DNA of 64,000 nucleotides, taken from Atriophallophorus winterbourni. Lineage: Eukaryota > Platyhelminthes > Trematoda > Plagiorchiida > Microphallidae. Shown here one piece after another: positions 22,514 to 32,940 of the stretch. Where the stretch lies: assembly GCA_013407085.1 (NCBI GenBank), contig JACCGJ010016149.1, positions 33,628-97,627 on the forward strand, given 5' to 3'. The first letter of the stretch is position 1. Every line of letters starts with the position of its first letter. Under the pieces are notes generated by a model, which saw nothing but the letters and a program-made list of their open reading frames with translations, made no database searches and was not told where the DNA came from. The position numbers and the translations under genes are program-made.

Positions 22514-23892
22514 CTAGACCGCCGATCCCGTTTGGATCGGCTCTTGTGAGTTTTTTGGGTATGTCGAGTCCGTCTGCACCACATTCGTTTCGGTTAGTGG
22601 AAGCGGTGGCGTCAATCGCGGTTTACTTTTAATCCGCTTTTCCAGGGCCGAGCGAAGACGAACTTCTGCTGGAGCACAATGCCTTTGTCGATACCATTGT
22701 TGCAAAGCGTCATTCACCATAGATTCAGATTGAAAGGTGACCTTAAGTATGTGAGGACCAGATCCTTGGTAGCTGGGAGAAGCTGGCAAACGCTTCAGGG
22801 AAGTAGTTAAGGTATCGGTAATTTCACTCAATTGCTGTAAGAAGCGCCACTGTTCGCAATCATGAGTGGTGTTTTTGTTAGGATCACTATCATTCAGTTC
22901 AGGAACGCCATGAACAACGATGCTCTTTTTGTCACTTTCGTGTTTCCAATCGTAATTCTCTTGATTTTTTGCTTGCCTATCTGCCCATGATATATCGGGG
23001 AATATACGGATTGGGGACGAGCTGTTTCGAAGCATGTAAGCGGATAGATGAATGGATTCAACATCTGCTAACGATTTTAACACGATGCGCAACAATCATG
23101 GCTCACAACGTGTGCCGATTCCTGGTTTCGTGACAAGCGGACCATGCTAGCCGGTTCTATGTCAAGACTTAGCTCATGACACAACTTTTTCCATTGTTCC
23201 ACATCTTCAGATTGACGCGCTATGAAGCTGGGTGAATCAGTCTCGGGGACATTGGAGCAAATCACGGTAAGTGCCTCCGCTCGTGCTACCGAAACCTTCG
23301 ACGTCACTGTTATGAGACTAGAAGCTTGCGCGGTCAAAGCATTATTGATGCTTGTGCCGTTTAGCGGTTTGGGTCTGCCAGCGACAACACTAGATAGCTT
23401 TGTGCTGATCTTTTGTTGTACATGGATGGGATGGGCCTGCGTGACGGGGGGTTTAACTACTGACTTCTGTGCTGGTGAAACTGATGTAACAACAGCGAGG
23501 CTTGAAGTAGTATGCTGTTCGTTAAACATATTTTCAAGTTTATGAAGACGGCCTTCGAGGGTAATGATGGTCTTGGACTGTTGATCTATCATATGCAGTA
23601 GACTTCGAGCCATAGGGAGATTAGTACACGCGCTACAAAACCAAGGTTTGGTGGAATTAGATCTATGTTCAGTCAAAACCGTTGCGGTTAAACCCGAGCA
23701 GCGTGAATGATACCATACGGAGCAGTTTGTGCATTCTATTCCTTCGAGAACAGTAGTAGAACACTTAGGATTTCCACAGGAACTATTCGATTCAACCGTA
23801 GGACGGCTTTTACCGGTTGTTTTACACTCACCGGATCCTCGAGTATCCTTAGTGTTAGAACAAAGTTTTGTTTTTGATTTAACAACAACCAT
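22514..23892 (-). pseudogene. CR1 family A ORF1 with PHD finger (left arm)
   Basis: The start chosen is ATG at 23892 (MVVVKSKTKLC), because upstream sequence belongs to an untranslated region shared with another CR1 end. Residues ~30-85 form a PHD-type zinc finger: paired cysteines, WYHSRC, and WFCSAC. A QWKKLCHELSLD segment follows, then after a frameshift near 23080-23095 the conserved LRIVLKSLADVES and RIFPDISWADRQ. The frameshift is shared by both arms. ORF1 proteins of this type bind element RNA and help form the insertion particle. Length near 459 residues if the shift is ignored. Confidence 0.85.
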
Positions 23893-24170
23893 GATGACAA
23901 AAGCAGAATAAAAAATAGAAATCAGTATCACAGGGCGATAGTCGACCAAGTCGAAACGAGTGCCCAGATTCTTTCGGTGTGCTTGAAAACACCCACCACT
24001 ACCAGGATTGATTCGTAAGTAACACAGGCGTGTGTAACTGTGAATGAAAGATGGGAGATGTCTCATCACCGAAAGGTGAGAGAGTTATGCATGTTGCATG
24101 TCCAATCGAATGAAAAGACGATGGACAGCAGTTTATTTCCACAAACATACAGGAATCTAGCGAGACACTT
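23893..24170 (-). promoter_or_regulatory. Upstream region of family A ORF1
   Basis: From 24065 to 23920 minus this matches the 3' untranslated region of the CR1 piece at 6535-6690 (CATCTCCCATCTT, CTCGTTTCGACTTGG, CCTGTGATACTGAT). Either the family has similar 5' and 3' ends or one CR1 inserted right behind the tail of another. Confidence 0.5.
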
Positions 24171-24600
24171 CTGGCGAATAATAATAATAATAATAATATA
24201 TTCTTGGACATCCAAGGCATGCAATACATGATCAGTTTATCAAAATTTAAACAGCAAAAAAATAGTACAGTGCAAGGGACCGAAGTGAGCGGGATTTTTA
24301 AAAAAATTTTTTGTTCAATAAGGGAAATGAATATACAGTAGGTAAGAAAAAATTTCAATGTCTAATAGAAATGAAATTTCATTTGAATTATGTCAAGATT
24401 TACGAATGGCAAGGATGCAAGAAACAAATAGAGAACAGAAATGGAAGTTAATCATGGAAAAAGTGGTGCGATTTGTAATGAAGTTGTCATAAAAAAATGA
24501 TAAATATATTATATATGCATAAATTCATGTTTTTACGGAAAGGTTGGTTAAGAAGATTGAAAAGGGAACATAAATCCATTGAAAGAAAAAAAATCTGAGA
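24171..24600 (-). repeat. CR1 family B-like 3' untranslated region (left arm)
   Basis: Ends in CCTTGGATGTCCAAGAATAT and a (TTA)n run at 24178-24200, like the family B tail at 19400. No coding sequence is kept. Mirror copy: 32233-32663. Confidence 0.6.
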
Positions 24601-24779
24601 AATTATGGGGGGTGTGAGAGTGTGTGGCTAATAGCAAGGAGTAGGTAGTGGGGTGCTGTGCTCCAATGCTCTTGAAGAATTGTCGACGAATCGAACCGAA
24701 ATTTGTTCACCAGCCGGATTTTCGTTATCTGAAGGAAAATGAATCGCATACGGAACAAATCTCGGGCAGATATATTTCG

Positions 24780-26306
24780 AGCCAATAGACAACGATACGA
24801 CCTAGAACAATGGTCAAAACGTTTTACGTTGATGGGTTTGGAAGCGATAAAACCTTCAGCTGTTACACGTTTGGTTCGCCACCGAATCTCTTCACACTTT
24901 GGCGTAGCTTGACTACTAAAAGGAACACTAAACTAAATTCTTACTTGTTACGTGACACACCTACGTGCAATACTCGAATATACGCCGATATACCCTGGTG
25001 GGAAAGAAAAGGAGCCGGAGACGTCCGTAAGAAAACCAATGAGCGCAGTCTGATCCTTCTAGGCGTTCCAGAGGCTACCAGTACAACAGGAGCTGCGAAA
25101 CAATAACACGACTATAAACAGTGGCTATACGTTGCAGAAGCGATTGGAGCACGCGAAAGTGTTGTCGCGAATACCTTCAGGATACCGAGGTCACCAAACT
25201 ACAAAGGCGATGGACCACCCTCTTTAAAACTCACTTTCTCAACTTCTGCTATGACAGCCTTTGTCAGACAAAATTGGAAAATACACAGGAAAAATATCCT
25301 CAATGACCTCAAACTCAGCATATCGAAGGCTGCCTCCGAGACACAAGCTGCAGCAACGCCGTGCGAAGATACGGACAGACTAAACTCCGAAGTTGTTTCA
25401 AAAAACTGCAATGGTCCGGCTCACAGAGAATCGACCATACAAACATCATCCGCTTAGGCTCGCTACACACGAAAACCACTGGTAAATGCCCATTCACAAA
25501 TGCACAGTGCTTGCTTAACAAAATCGCCGAATTAACCCATTTTAACGCTCAGTTTCCTGCTAACATCATTGCTGTTACCGAAAGATGGTTTTAAGATCAG
25601 GTGAACGATTGCGAGTTGACACTTCCCAACATGATTCTACTTCGACGAGATCATTCAGTATCAGGTGGTGAAGTTGCTTTGTATTATAACGAACGTTTTC
25701 AATGCACAGCTGTACCTGACCCAAGGTTTAAGCTAGATGACACCATGTGGTGTAGCATTCACTTGGAGACTGGAGTGAACTGTATACTTGGTGTGATCTA
25801 CCGCTCGCCAAACTCTTCCGATGCCCAGAATGAAATGTTGTAAAGAATGATGCGCAACGCTGCAAATCTTAAAGAATGCCAATTGTTAATAATGGATGAA
25901 TTTATTCTACCACATATCTACACCAAAAGTGAGCATACTATGCAATAGCTTGAGTACAAATTCCGTGAGATAATCACTTTTACTCCCCTATACAACCATG
26001 TCTATTCATTCACTCGACAAAGGGGCCTTAATAAATCATCAATTCTAGATCTGGTTTTAACCTTCAAAGCAACAGCAGTAGAGTCAGTGCAATATCATAT
26101 TCCTTTGGGGCTGAGTTGCCATCAGGTGTTGTCATTCGAATTCGTGTGCAACGCCAAAAGGGCGTCGGGCGACGTTAAGTTCATCAGGAGAGTCGATTAA
26201 TTCGGCCTTCGCGGTGCGATTACGATTATGAAGGAAAAACATCTCGATCTCATGAATACAGAAACTCATTGTTCTAGTCTGTTAAGTTTTATCGGTACAA
26301 AACTTG
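24780..26306 (+). pseudogene. CR1 family C, ORF1 end and endonuclease (left arm)
   Basis: ORF1 carboxy part at 24810-25457 (RIYADIPWWERKGAGDV, RSPNYKGDGPP), then ORF2 endonuclease remains at about 25490-26190: LINAQCLLNK-like start, IAVTERWF, CILGVIYRSPNS, NKSSILDLVLTF. Many stops; GDFN is replaced (LIMDEFILP). Copy ends abruptly at 26306 in the linker, which is the inner edge of the palindrome. Partner: 30527-32053 minus. Confidence 0.8.
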
Positions 26307-26350
26307 GTGACACCGTTGACTCCTTGTTGAATGACTGCACCGACTGCTTC

Positions 26351-26746
26351 TTAAGAGGCGCCTGTGGCGAGTGATAACTCTGCATTGGAACACCTAGTCA
26401 TGTACGTCAGTGAAGTAGCTGCGTTCAAGGCAGATTTTAAACATTCGAACGACTTGATGGCGTTGTCATTCGTCTTGAAATCGCGCCCCTTGCCGCGTAG
26501 TAAATCAGTCATTGGCTGTGATACAGCAGCACAGTGTGGAATGAACCCCTTATAATAATTCACAAGATCAAGAAAACGTCTCAACTGGTGGAGGGAAGTT
26601 TTACAGGGATACTCACTGATGGTTGATATTTTTGTGGCACAGGTATGATAACACAACTGTCTACAAATGACCGAGGATTTCCGAGAAAGCAACTCCAAAC
26701 AAACATTTGTCAGGACTGACAATAAGGCCATCATCCATCCATCCAT
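26351..26746 (-). pseudogene. gypsy RT-RNase H fragment in spacer
   Basis: Minus-strand frame with LHQLRRFLDLVNYYKGFIPH and MTDLLRGKGRDF, the RT thumb to RNase H link of a gypsy Pol. It resembles the corresponding part of the element at 5751-12062 ([19 protein letters not shown]) but is clearly another family member. No LTR nearby. Confidence 0.75.
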
Positions 26747-26756
26747 TTGAATGGAT

Positions 26757-28376
26757 GGTAGTATCCTGCGTTAAAAATATAGACATCAATAGGTAGGGGC
26801 CAATGCAGTAGTTCTCAACATAAGGTTTCGTAACCTTTATTTAGAGATGTGCTCGTTCGCTGAGGTAACAATATCTGTCGTCAAGCTATTCCACAAAAAG
26901 CATACACGAACAGCAGAGAAGTGACGACGACAGTGATTGTGGGATTTGAAGGGTAAAAGGGTGGATGCGTGTGGGGACAACGGAACAAAACTTGAATAGG
27001 TGTTTGAGAGGGTGGGATTTTGCGTAAGTGTTTCGATATGTCCGAGTGAGGTCGTGTAAAATACGTTTGCCCTAGAGTGAGCACCGTCCAAGTCTGGTCA
27101 GTCGCTCCTCAAAGGGTAAATTATTCAATCCGGTAACCATTTTGGTTGCCTTGTGATAAATTCGTTCGAGAAGCGAGATGTTTTTTTCCAAGCTTGTAAA
27201 GCGTAGTCAACGACGGGATGTAAGTAAGTGTTTAGTATTTTTGCGAGTGAGTTTGATGGTAATCGTCCGAAAATGCGTTTCAGTAAACCGAGCAAGCTGC
27301 ACGCACGCTTGTAGACGGCTTTGCACTGTAGGCTGTTTTTTAAAGTGCCAGACATCCAGATTCCGAGATCCTTTTGTGATGTACTCTCATTCGAGCCGGT
27401 GGCTGCCAAGTGTATAGGTGAAGGGAAAGGGTTTTCCGACTTGCAACATTTTGCACTTGCGGAAATTAAATGGCAGTTTGTTTTGGATTGACCCCTGGTG
27501 CAGCTTATTCAAATCTCTTTTCAGAACTTGACAGTCCTTGATAGAGTTGAGCTTCGTCCAGATTTTTACATCGTCTGCGAATAAAACGAGCTTACATGCT
27601 AGTAAGTTCAGTTGATCGTTTATAAATATGAAAAACAGTATCGGACCGATAACTGAACCCTAAGGGACTCCGCTCGTGCCTTCAATTGTTCGAGAAGTTC
27701 CACCATCTATTCTGACTTTTACATTGCGTCCAGACAGATAACTTGTGAACCATGTTAGTAAGTTTCTGATGACGCCAACATTCTGCAGCTTCTGAAGCAG
27801 TAACTAGTGATTCACTCTGTCGAATCCTTTAGATATATCTGAGTAATTGGTATGGACCGAACCCCCTTGGTCCAGTGCTTGCGTTCAGTCATTTAGAGTC
27901 GTGAGCAAGTTAAGCATGAATATGATTTCCTAAATCCGTGTTGTGTAAATGTCATTAGCTGATGGTTCTCGAGATGTTCAACAAGTCGTTCACACACCAG
28001 GCGTTCCAAAATTTTACAAACCGTTGAAAGAAGCGTCACGAGGCGGTAATCCGCCGGATCAGAACGACTGCCCCCTTTGTAGATTGGTGTGATAACACCG
28101 GTTTTCCATTGAGTTGGTACGGCTCCCGTATAAAATGAGTGCCTAAATAGACCACATAGTGGGCCACAAAGCTTCAGCTAGCATGCGTTCAGAACAGCAG
28201 GTATTATTCCATCATCTCCTGGTGATTTGCGAACGTTCGGCCCGCGTAAATGCTTTCGCATAACCGTAGGATATACCTCGATGTTACTAAGGCATTCAAC
28301 ATGTAGTAAGCGCGGCAAAGACGTCAGCAATAACACGTTCTTTGAACAAAATACTTGCGCATAAAATAATATTAGG
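26757..28376 (-). pseudogene. CR1 family C ORF2, RT to carboxy terminus (spacer)
   Basis: Continues the LINE of 30184-32053 after the fold-back insertion. 28376-28178 holds the linker (NVRKSPGDDGIIPAVLN). RT blocks follow with GPILFFIFINDQLN and LVLFADDVKIW near 27570-27660, and a TAA in place of the usual Gln codon just before GSVIGP. The RT thumb is at 27409-27125 (LGIWMSGTLKNS) and the carboxy terminus at 27091-26837 (VCFLWNSLTTDIV). Its 3' end is near 26757. Confidence 0.8.
28369..28376. repeat. 8-bp target duplication ATATTAGG, left
   Basis: ATATTAGG directly before GGGGTCC of the fold-back element, identical to 30176-30183. Confidence 0.9.
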
Positions 28377-28567
28377 GGGGTCCACGACAGTTGCACCTTG
28401 ACAATTGCTTCCCGACAGTTGCTCCGTGACAATTGCTCCTCTGACAATTGCTCCTCGGACAGTTGCTCCTCGGACAGTTGCTCCATGGACATTTGCTCCT
28501 TGCCCAATTGCTCCTTGACCAATTGCTCCTTGCCCTATTGCTCCTTGACCAATTGCTCCATGAATTT
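28377..28567 (+). repeat. Left terminal inverted repeat array of fold-back element
   Basis: About eleven 15-bp units from GACAGTTGCACC to ACCAATTGCTCCATG. Open in one frame because 15 is a multiple of three; that frame is not a gene. Confidence 0.85.
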
Positions 28568-28862
28568 CAGATCACGATCAGATTGGTTAACATTGCGACG
28601 AAAATAATTCATACAAGTGAAGACAAGTATTTCAATAAAAATTGAATAAAATACTATAGATCACTGTAATAACAATACCAATAACTAAGCCATGTGTTTT
28701 TTAGTGTTTTTCACGAAATCCTGGTCTCATGTCTGATAACTGCACACAAAAAATATCACTGTTACAAAACATCTTCCAAACTATTGTCTTGATTGTCTTC
28801 TCCTTCTTCTTCTGCAACAGAAGCCTACAAATTGTAGCAAAAGGCAATGCTCTTCAGCACAC

Positions 28863-29819
28863 TCACGGTGTCCCGACCCTGCTGACCTTCAACAACTCTT
28901 TTAATTCTTTCTGCCACCATTGTAAGCCTGCATGGATACAACATGTAGTCTCTGGAACACCTCTAAGAATGTGAGCATTTAGGAGTACGTTTTCCACGTC
29001 CTCCGCAGATTGCAGCGTTATTCTTAAACGGCGAGGATCATCCTTGTGAGGAGAATTCAGGTGGCGGTTTAATCGAACTATTGATGTGTAACGAAGGCTA
29101 AATACAACTCTACCTTCAAATTGAGCGCACTTAATCTTTGTTCTCCTTTTCCCTTTCAAACCGACGGCGAGGTACTTAGTCGTCCGTTGGTTGATACAAT
29201 CAGTGTTTACCACATCCTGGAATACAGTCACTTTTTTTATCTTTGACTGCGTCATTGCGCGCACTTTTCGAAATACTTTTTGTACTGCGTGACATCTACC
29301 AGCCCGGGCTGTGCATCGTACCATACACCTTTGTATTTCGACTTCCGGAGTTCTCATTTGGTGTGTGTGCTATCATTGTGCTTGTTGTAAACTGCAGCTT
29401 TACCTCAATCGCTACAGATGAAGTAGTAACTGCGGCCAAGCTCATCTGACTGCAGAGTTTATACCACTCAGTTAAGTCATGTTTTTGCTTAGATTCAAAC
29501 AGCGTTTCCTGCGACTCGGTCAGGTTTGTACATATAACGCTAAGTTTTACAACCGCGGATTTTGTTTTATAATGTGAGTCAGTCATTTTAATAGCAGTGG
29601 TTTTTTGAGTTCTTTTTCGTTTCCGTTTAGTCGAGGAGTCACTAATCCCAACGACCGCCTCCCCGTTTTAGTCACCATCTGCGCGGTTATCTGAGCAAAT
29701 GTTGACCTGCTCGAGTATGATGGATTATCTACTGGCTCTTCGGCAGTAACGACGGGTAATGACGGTGTCTTTATGACATTTATTTTCAGTTCATTTAGTT
29801 TTTGTATACTGGATTCCAT
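28863..29819 (-). pseudogene. CR1 ORF1-like sequence inside fold-back element
   Basis: 29819-29583 and 29586-29296 encode an ORF1-like amino part (LTEWYKLCSQMSLAAVTTSS), and the end at about 29090-28863 the conserved part (RRLRITLQSAEDVENVLLNA, CCIHAGLQWW). About 330 bp between them do not match other ORF1 copies, so this ORF1 has an insertion of its own. No zinc finger is seen. It may have been captured by the transposon or have inserted into it. Confidence 0.6.
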
Positions 29820-30008
29820 TCCATTTATACGAGTCTCAATATCATATTTAGGGGTCTCCGTTGCCGAGTAAACAAGTAAACAAGTGAACTGAGTTCAAGC
29901 TTAAACCAGCAAGAGTGACACCACTGTTGATTTTTATGTGTGTGAACGAAAGCGAAAGACCACTGTTCTGGGCGACTCCATCTCCGTGGAACTGAGTTCA
30001 AGTGAACT

Positions 30009-30175
30009 CAGTTCACTTGTACAAGAAGCAATTGGTCAAGGAGCAATTGGTCAAGGAGCAAATGTCCAAGGAGCAACTGTCCGAGGAGCAACTGCCGAGG
30101 AGCAATTGTCAGAGGAGCAATTGTCGCGGAGCAACTGTCGGGGCGCAATTGCCAAGGAGCAACTGTCGGTACCCC
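30009..30175 (-). repeat. Right terminal inverted repeat array of fold-back element
   Basis: Inverted partner of 28377-28567, starting GGGGTACCGACAGTTGC on the minus strand. One unit has lost a base (GCAGTTGCTCCTCG). Inward of it, 29990-30018 holds GTGAACTGAGTTCAC palindromes. Confidence 0.85.
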
Positions 30176-30183
30176 ATATTAGG
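30176..30183. repeat. 8-bp target duplication ATATTAGG, right
   Basis: Partner of 28369-28376. Confidence 0.9.
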
Positions 30184-32053
30184 GCATTAGCTGTATCCTT
30201 GACATTATCAGTTAGTCCGTTCTCTGTATGGATAGGAAATACGCCTGGTTTTACCTTGGTCGCTGTGTGTACGATGGTGTACAGCAACTTAGGATGTCGT
30301 TTCATCTGGTCTATCAGCTTACAATGGTGATATTGCTTGTCTTCTCGAATTAAGGACGTCACCTTGTTACGAAAACTACGAAAGTGTTCCCGAGATGCGT
30401 CTGTTCGTGTTATTTTGTGTGCAGCCCATGCGGAATTTCGCATGGCTATCCACTTCCGAGTGCAGCTTCGGAGTTTGAAGCAAAATGTTCTTGATTTCCT
30501 TTTGGGAACACGAGTAGAATTTTCGTCAAGTTTTGTACCGATAAAACTTAACAGACTAGAACAATGAGTTTCTGTATTCATGAGATCGAGATGTTTTTCC
30601 TTCATAATCGTAATCGCACCGCGAAGGCCGAATTAATCGACTCTCCTGATGAACTTAACGTCGCCCGACGCCCTTTTGGCGTTGCACACGAATTCGAATG
30701 ACAACACCTGATGGCAACTCAGCCCCAAAGGAATATGATATTGCACTGACTCTACTGCTGTTGCTTTGAAGGTTAAAACCAGATCTAGAATTGATGATTT
30801 ATTAAGGCCCCTTTGTCGAGTGAATGAATAGACATGGTTGTATAGGGGAGTAAAAGTGATTATCTCACGGAATTTGTACTCAAGCTATTGCATAGTATGC
30901 TCACTTTTGGTGTAGATATGTGGTAGAATAAATTCATCCATTATTAACAATTGGCATTCTTTAAGATTTGCAGCGTTGCGCATCATTCTTTACAACATTT
31001 CATTCTGGGCATCGGAAGAGTTTGGCGAGCGGTAGATCACACCAAGTATACAGTTCACTCCAGTCTCCAAATGAATGCTACACCACATGGTGTCATCTAG
31101 CTCAAACCTTGGGTCAGGTACAGCTGTGCATTGAAAACGTTCGTTATAATACAAAGCAACTCCACCACCTGATACTGAATGATCTCGTCGAAGTAGAATC
31201 ATGTTGGGAAGTGTCAACTCGCAATCGTTCACCTGATCTTAAAACCATCTTTCGGTAACAGCAATGATGTTAGCAGGAAACTGAGCGTTAAAATGGGTTA
31301 ATTCGGCGATTTTGTTAAGCAAGCACTGTGCATTTGTGAATGGGCATTTACCAGTGGTTTTCGTGTGTAGCGAGCCTAAGCGGATGATGTTTGTATGGTC
31401 GATTCTCTGTGAGCCGGACCATTGCAGTTTTTTGAAACAACTTCGGAGTTTAGTCTGTCCGTATCTTCGCACGGCGTTGCTGCAGCTTGTGTCTCGGAGG
31501 CAGCCTTCGATATGCTGAGTTTGAGGTCATTGAGGATATTTTTCCTGTGTATTTTCCAATTTTGTCTGACAAAGGCTGTCATAGCAGAAGTTGAGAAAGT
31601 GAGTTTTAAAGAGGGTGGTCCATCGCCTTTGTAGTTTGGTGACCTCGGTATCCTGAAGGTATTCGCGACAACACTTTCGCGTGCTCCAATCGCTTCTGCA
31701 ACGTATAGCCACTGTTTATAGTCGTGTTATTGTTTCGCAGCTCCTGTTGTACTGGTAGCCTCTGGAACGCCTAGAAGGATCAGACTGCGCTCATTGGTTT
31801 TCTTACGGACGTCTCCGGCTCCTTTTCTTTCCCACCAGGGTATATCGGCGTATATTCGAGTATTGCACGTAGGTGTGTCACGTAACAAGTAAGAATTTAG
31901 TTTAGTGTTCCTTTTAGTAGTCAAGCTACGCCAAAGTGTGAAGAGATTCGGTGGCGAACCAAACGTGTAACAGCTGAAGGTTTTATCGCTTCCAAACCCA
32001 TCAACGTAAAACGTTTTGACCATTGTTCTAGGTCGTATCGTTGTCTATTGGCT
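30184..32053 (-). pseudogene. CR1 family C, ORF1 end, endonuclease and linker (right arm)
   Basis: ORF1 end 32023-31376; endonuclease 31340-30620 with the same stops as the left copy; linker 30605-30184 (CTRKWIAMRNSAWAAHKITR, KRHPKLLYTIVHTATKVKPG). From 30526 downstream there is no left-arm partner. Together with 26757-28376 this was one nearly full-length LINE before the fold-back insertion. Confidence 0.85.
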
Positions 32054-32232
32054 CGAAATATATCTGCCCGAGATTTGTTCCGTATGCGATTCATTTTCCT
32101 TCAGATAACGAAAATCCGGCTGGTGAACAAATTTCGGTTCGATTCGTCGACAATTCTTCAAGAGCATTGGAGCACAGCACCCCACTACCTACTCCTTGCT
32201 ATTAGCCACACACTCTCACACCCCCCATAATT

Positions 32233-32663
32233 TCTCAGATTTTTTTTCTTTCAATGGATTTATGTTCCCTTTTCAATCTTCTTAACCAACCTTTCCGTAA
32301 AAACATGAATTTATGCATATATAATATATTTATCATTTTTTTATGACAACTTCATTACAAATCGCACCACTTTTTCCATGATTAACTTCCATTTCTGTTC
32401 TCTATTTGTTTCTTGCATCCTTGCCATTCGTAAATCTTGACATAATTCAAATGAAATTTCATTTCTATTAGACATTGAAATTTTTTCTTACCTACTGTAT
32501 ATTCATTTCCCTTATTGAACAAAAAATTTTTTTAAAAATCCCGCTCACTTCGGTCCCTTGCACTGTACTATTTTTTTGCTGTTTAAATTTTGATAAACTG
32601 ATCATGTATTGCATGCCTTGGATGTCCAAGAATATATTATTATTATTATTATTATTCGCCAGA
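32233..32663 (+). repeat. CR1 family B-like 3' untranslated region (right arm)
   Basis: Mirror of 24171-24600; ends CCTTGGATGTCCAAGAATAT and (TTA)n. Confidence 0.6.
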
Positions 32664-32940
32664 AGTGTCTCGCTAGATTCCTGTATGTTTGTGGAAATAA
32701 ACTGCTGTCCATCGTCTTTTCATTCGATTGGACATGCAACATGCATAACTCTCTCACCTTTCGGTGATGAGACATCTCCCATCTTTCATTCACAGTTACA
32801 CACGCCTGTGTTACTTACGAATCAATCCTGGTAGTGGTGGGTGTTTTCAAGCACACCGAAAGAATCTGGGCACTCGTTTCGACTTGGTCGACTATCGCCC
32901 TGTGATACTGATTTCTATTTTTTATTCTGCTTTTGTCATC

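Larger units (their letters stand above)
1..26306. repeat. Left arm of giant imperfect inverted repeat
   Basis: This whole stretch reappears as its reverse complement at 30527-48505. Pairs of long reading frames in opposite orientation anchor it: the reverse transcriptase frame at 20428-21078 (minus) matches 35755-36405 (plus), and 18688-19437 (minus) matches 37396-38145 (plus). Pairing sums are constant at 56833 from 14.5 to 26.3 kb. Further out the sum falls in steps, because this arm has a 6.3-kb gypsy element and a 1.4-kb gypsy remnant absent from the other arm. The arm starts at or before base 1, so its true length is unknown. The inner 10 kb look almost identical by eye; the outer 5 kb carry more small differences. 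Confidence 0.95.
28377..30175. mobile_element. Fold-back DNA transposon, 15-bp-repeat termini
   Basis: A 1799-bp insertion in a CR1 ORF2, with perfect 8-bp target duplications. Both ends start GGGGT(A)CC and run into inverted arrays of a 15-bp unit, GACAATTGCTCCTCG and variants, about 190 bp on the left and about 165 bp on the right. The unit variants occur in the same order in both arrays. The interior (about 28570-29990) has no transposase; it contains a minus-strand CR1 ORF1-like sequence. Eight-base duplications are known for hAT and P families and for some fold-back elements, but the termini do not let me assign a superfamily. Non-autonomous. Confidence 0.85.
26307..30526. other. Non-palindromic spacer of the inverted repeat
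   Basis: About 4.2 kb between the arms. It contains a gypsy fragment (26351-26746), the 3' two thirds of a minus-strand CR1 that continues into the right arm, and a fold-back transposon (28377-30175) inserted in that CR1. The spacer is continuous with the right arm through the CR1, whereas on the left the arm ends abruptly inside the homologous CR1 at 26306. Confidence 0.85.

Noticed and set aside
26364..26555. Plus-strand open frame opposite the gypsy fragment
   Set aside because: Shadow of the minus-strand RT-RNase H reading, which has clear gypsy motifs.
28380..28567. CRISPR-like array
   Set aside because: Units are 15 bp without spacers, and they recur inverted at the other end of an insertion with target duplications.
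28398..28607. Open frame of DNCSS-type pentapeptide repeats, and its partner near 30051-30190
   Set aside because: The repeats are the 15-bp units of the transposon ends read in a frame that stays open because 15 is divisible by three. It is not a protein gene.
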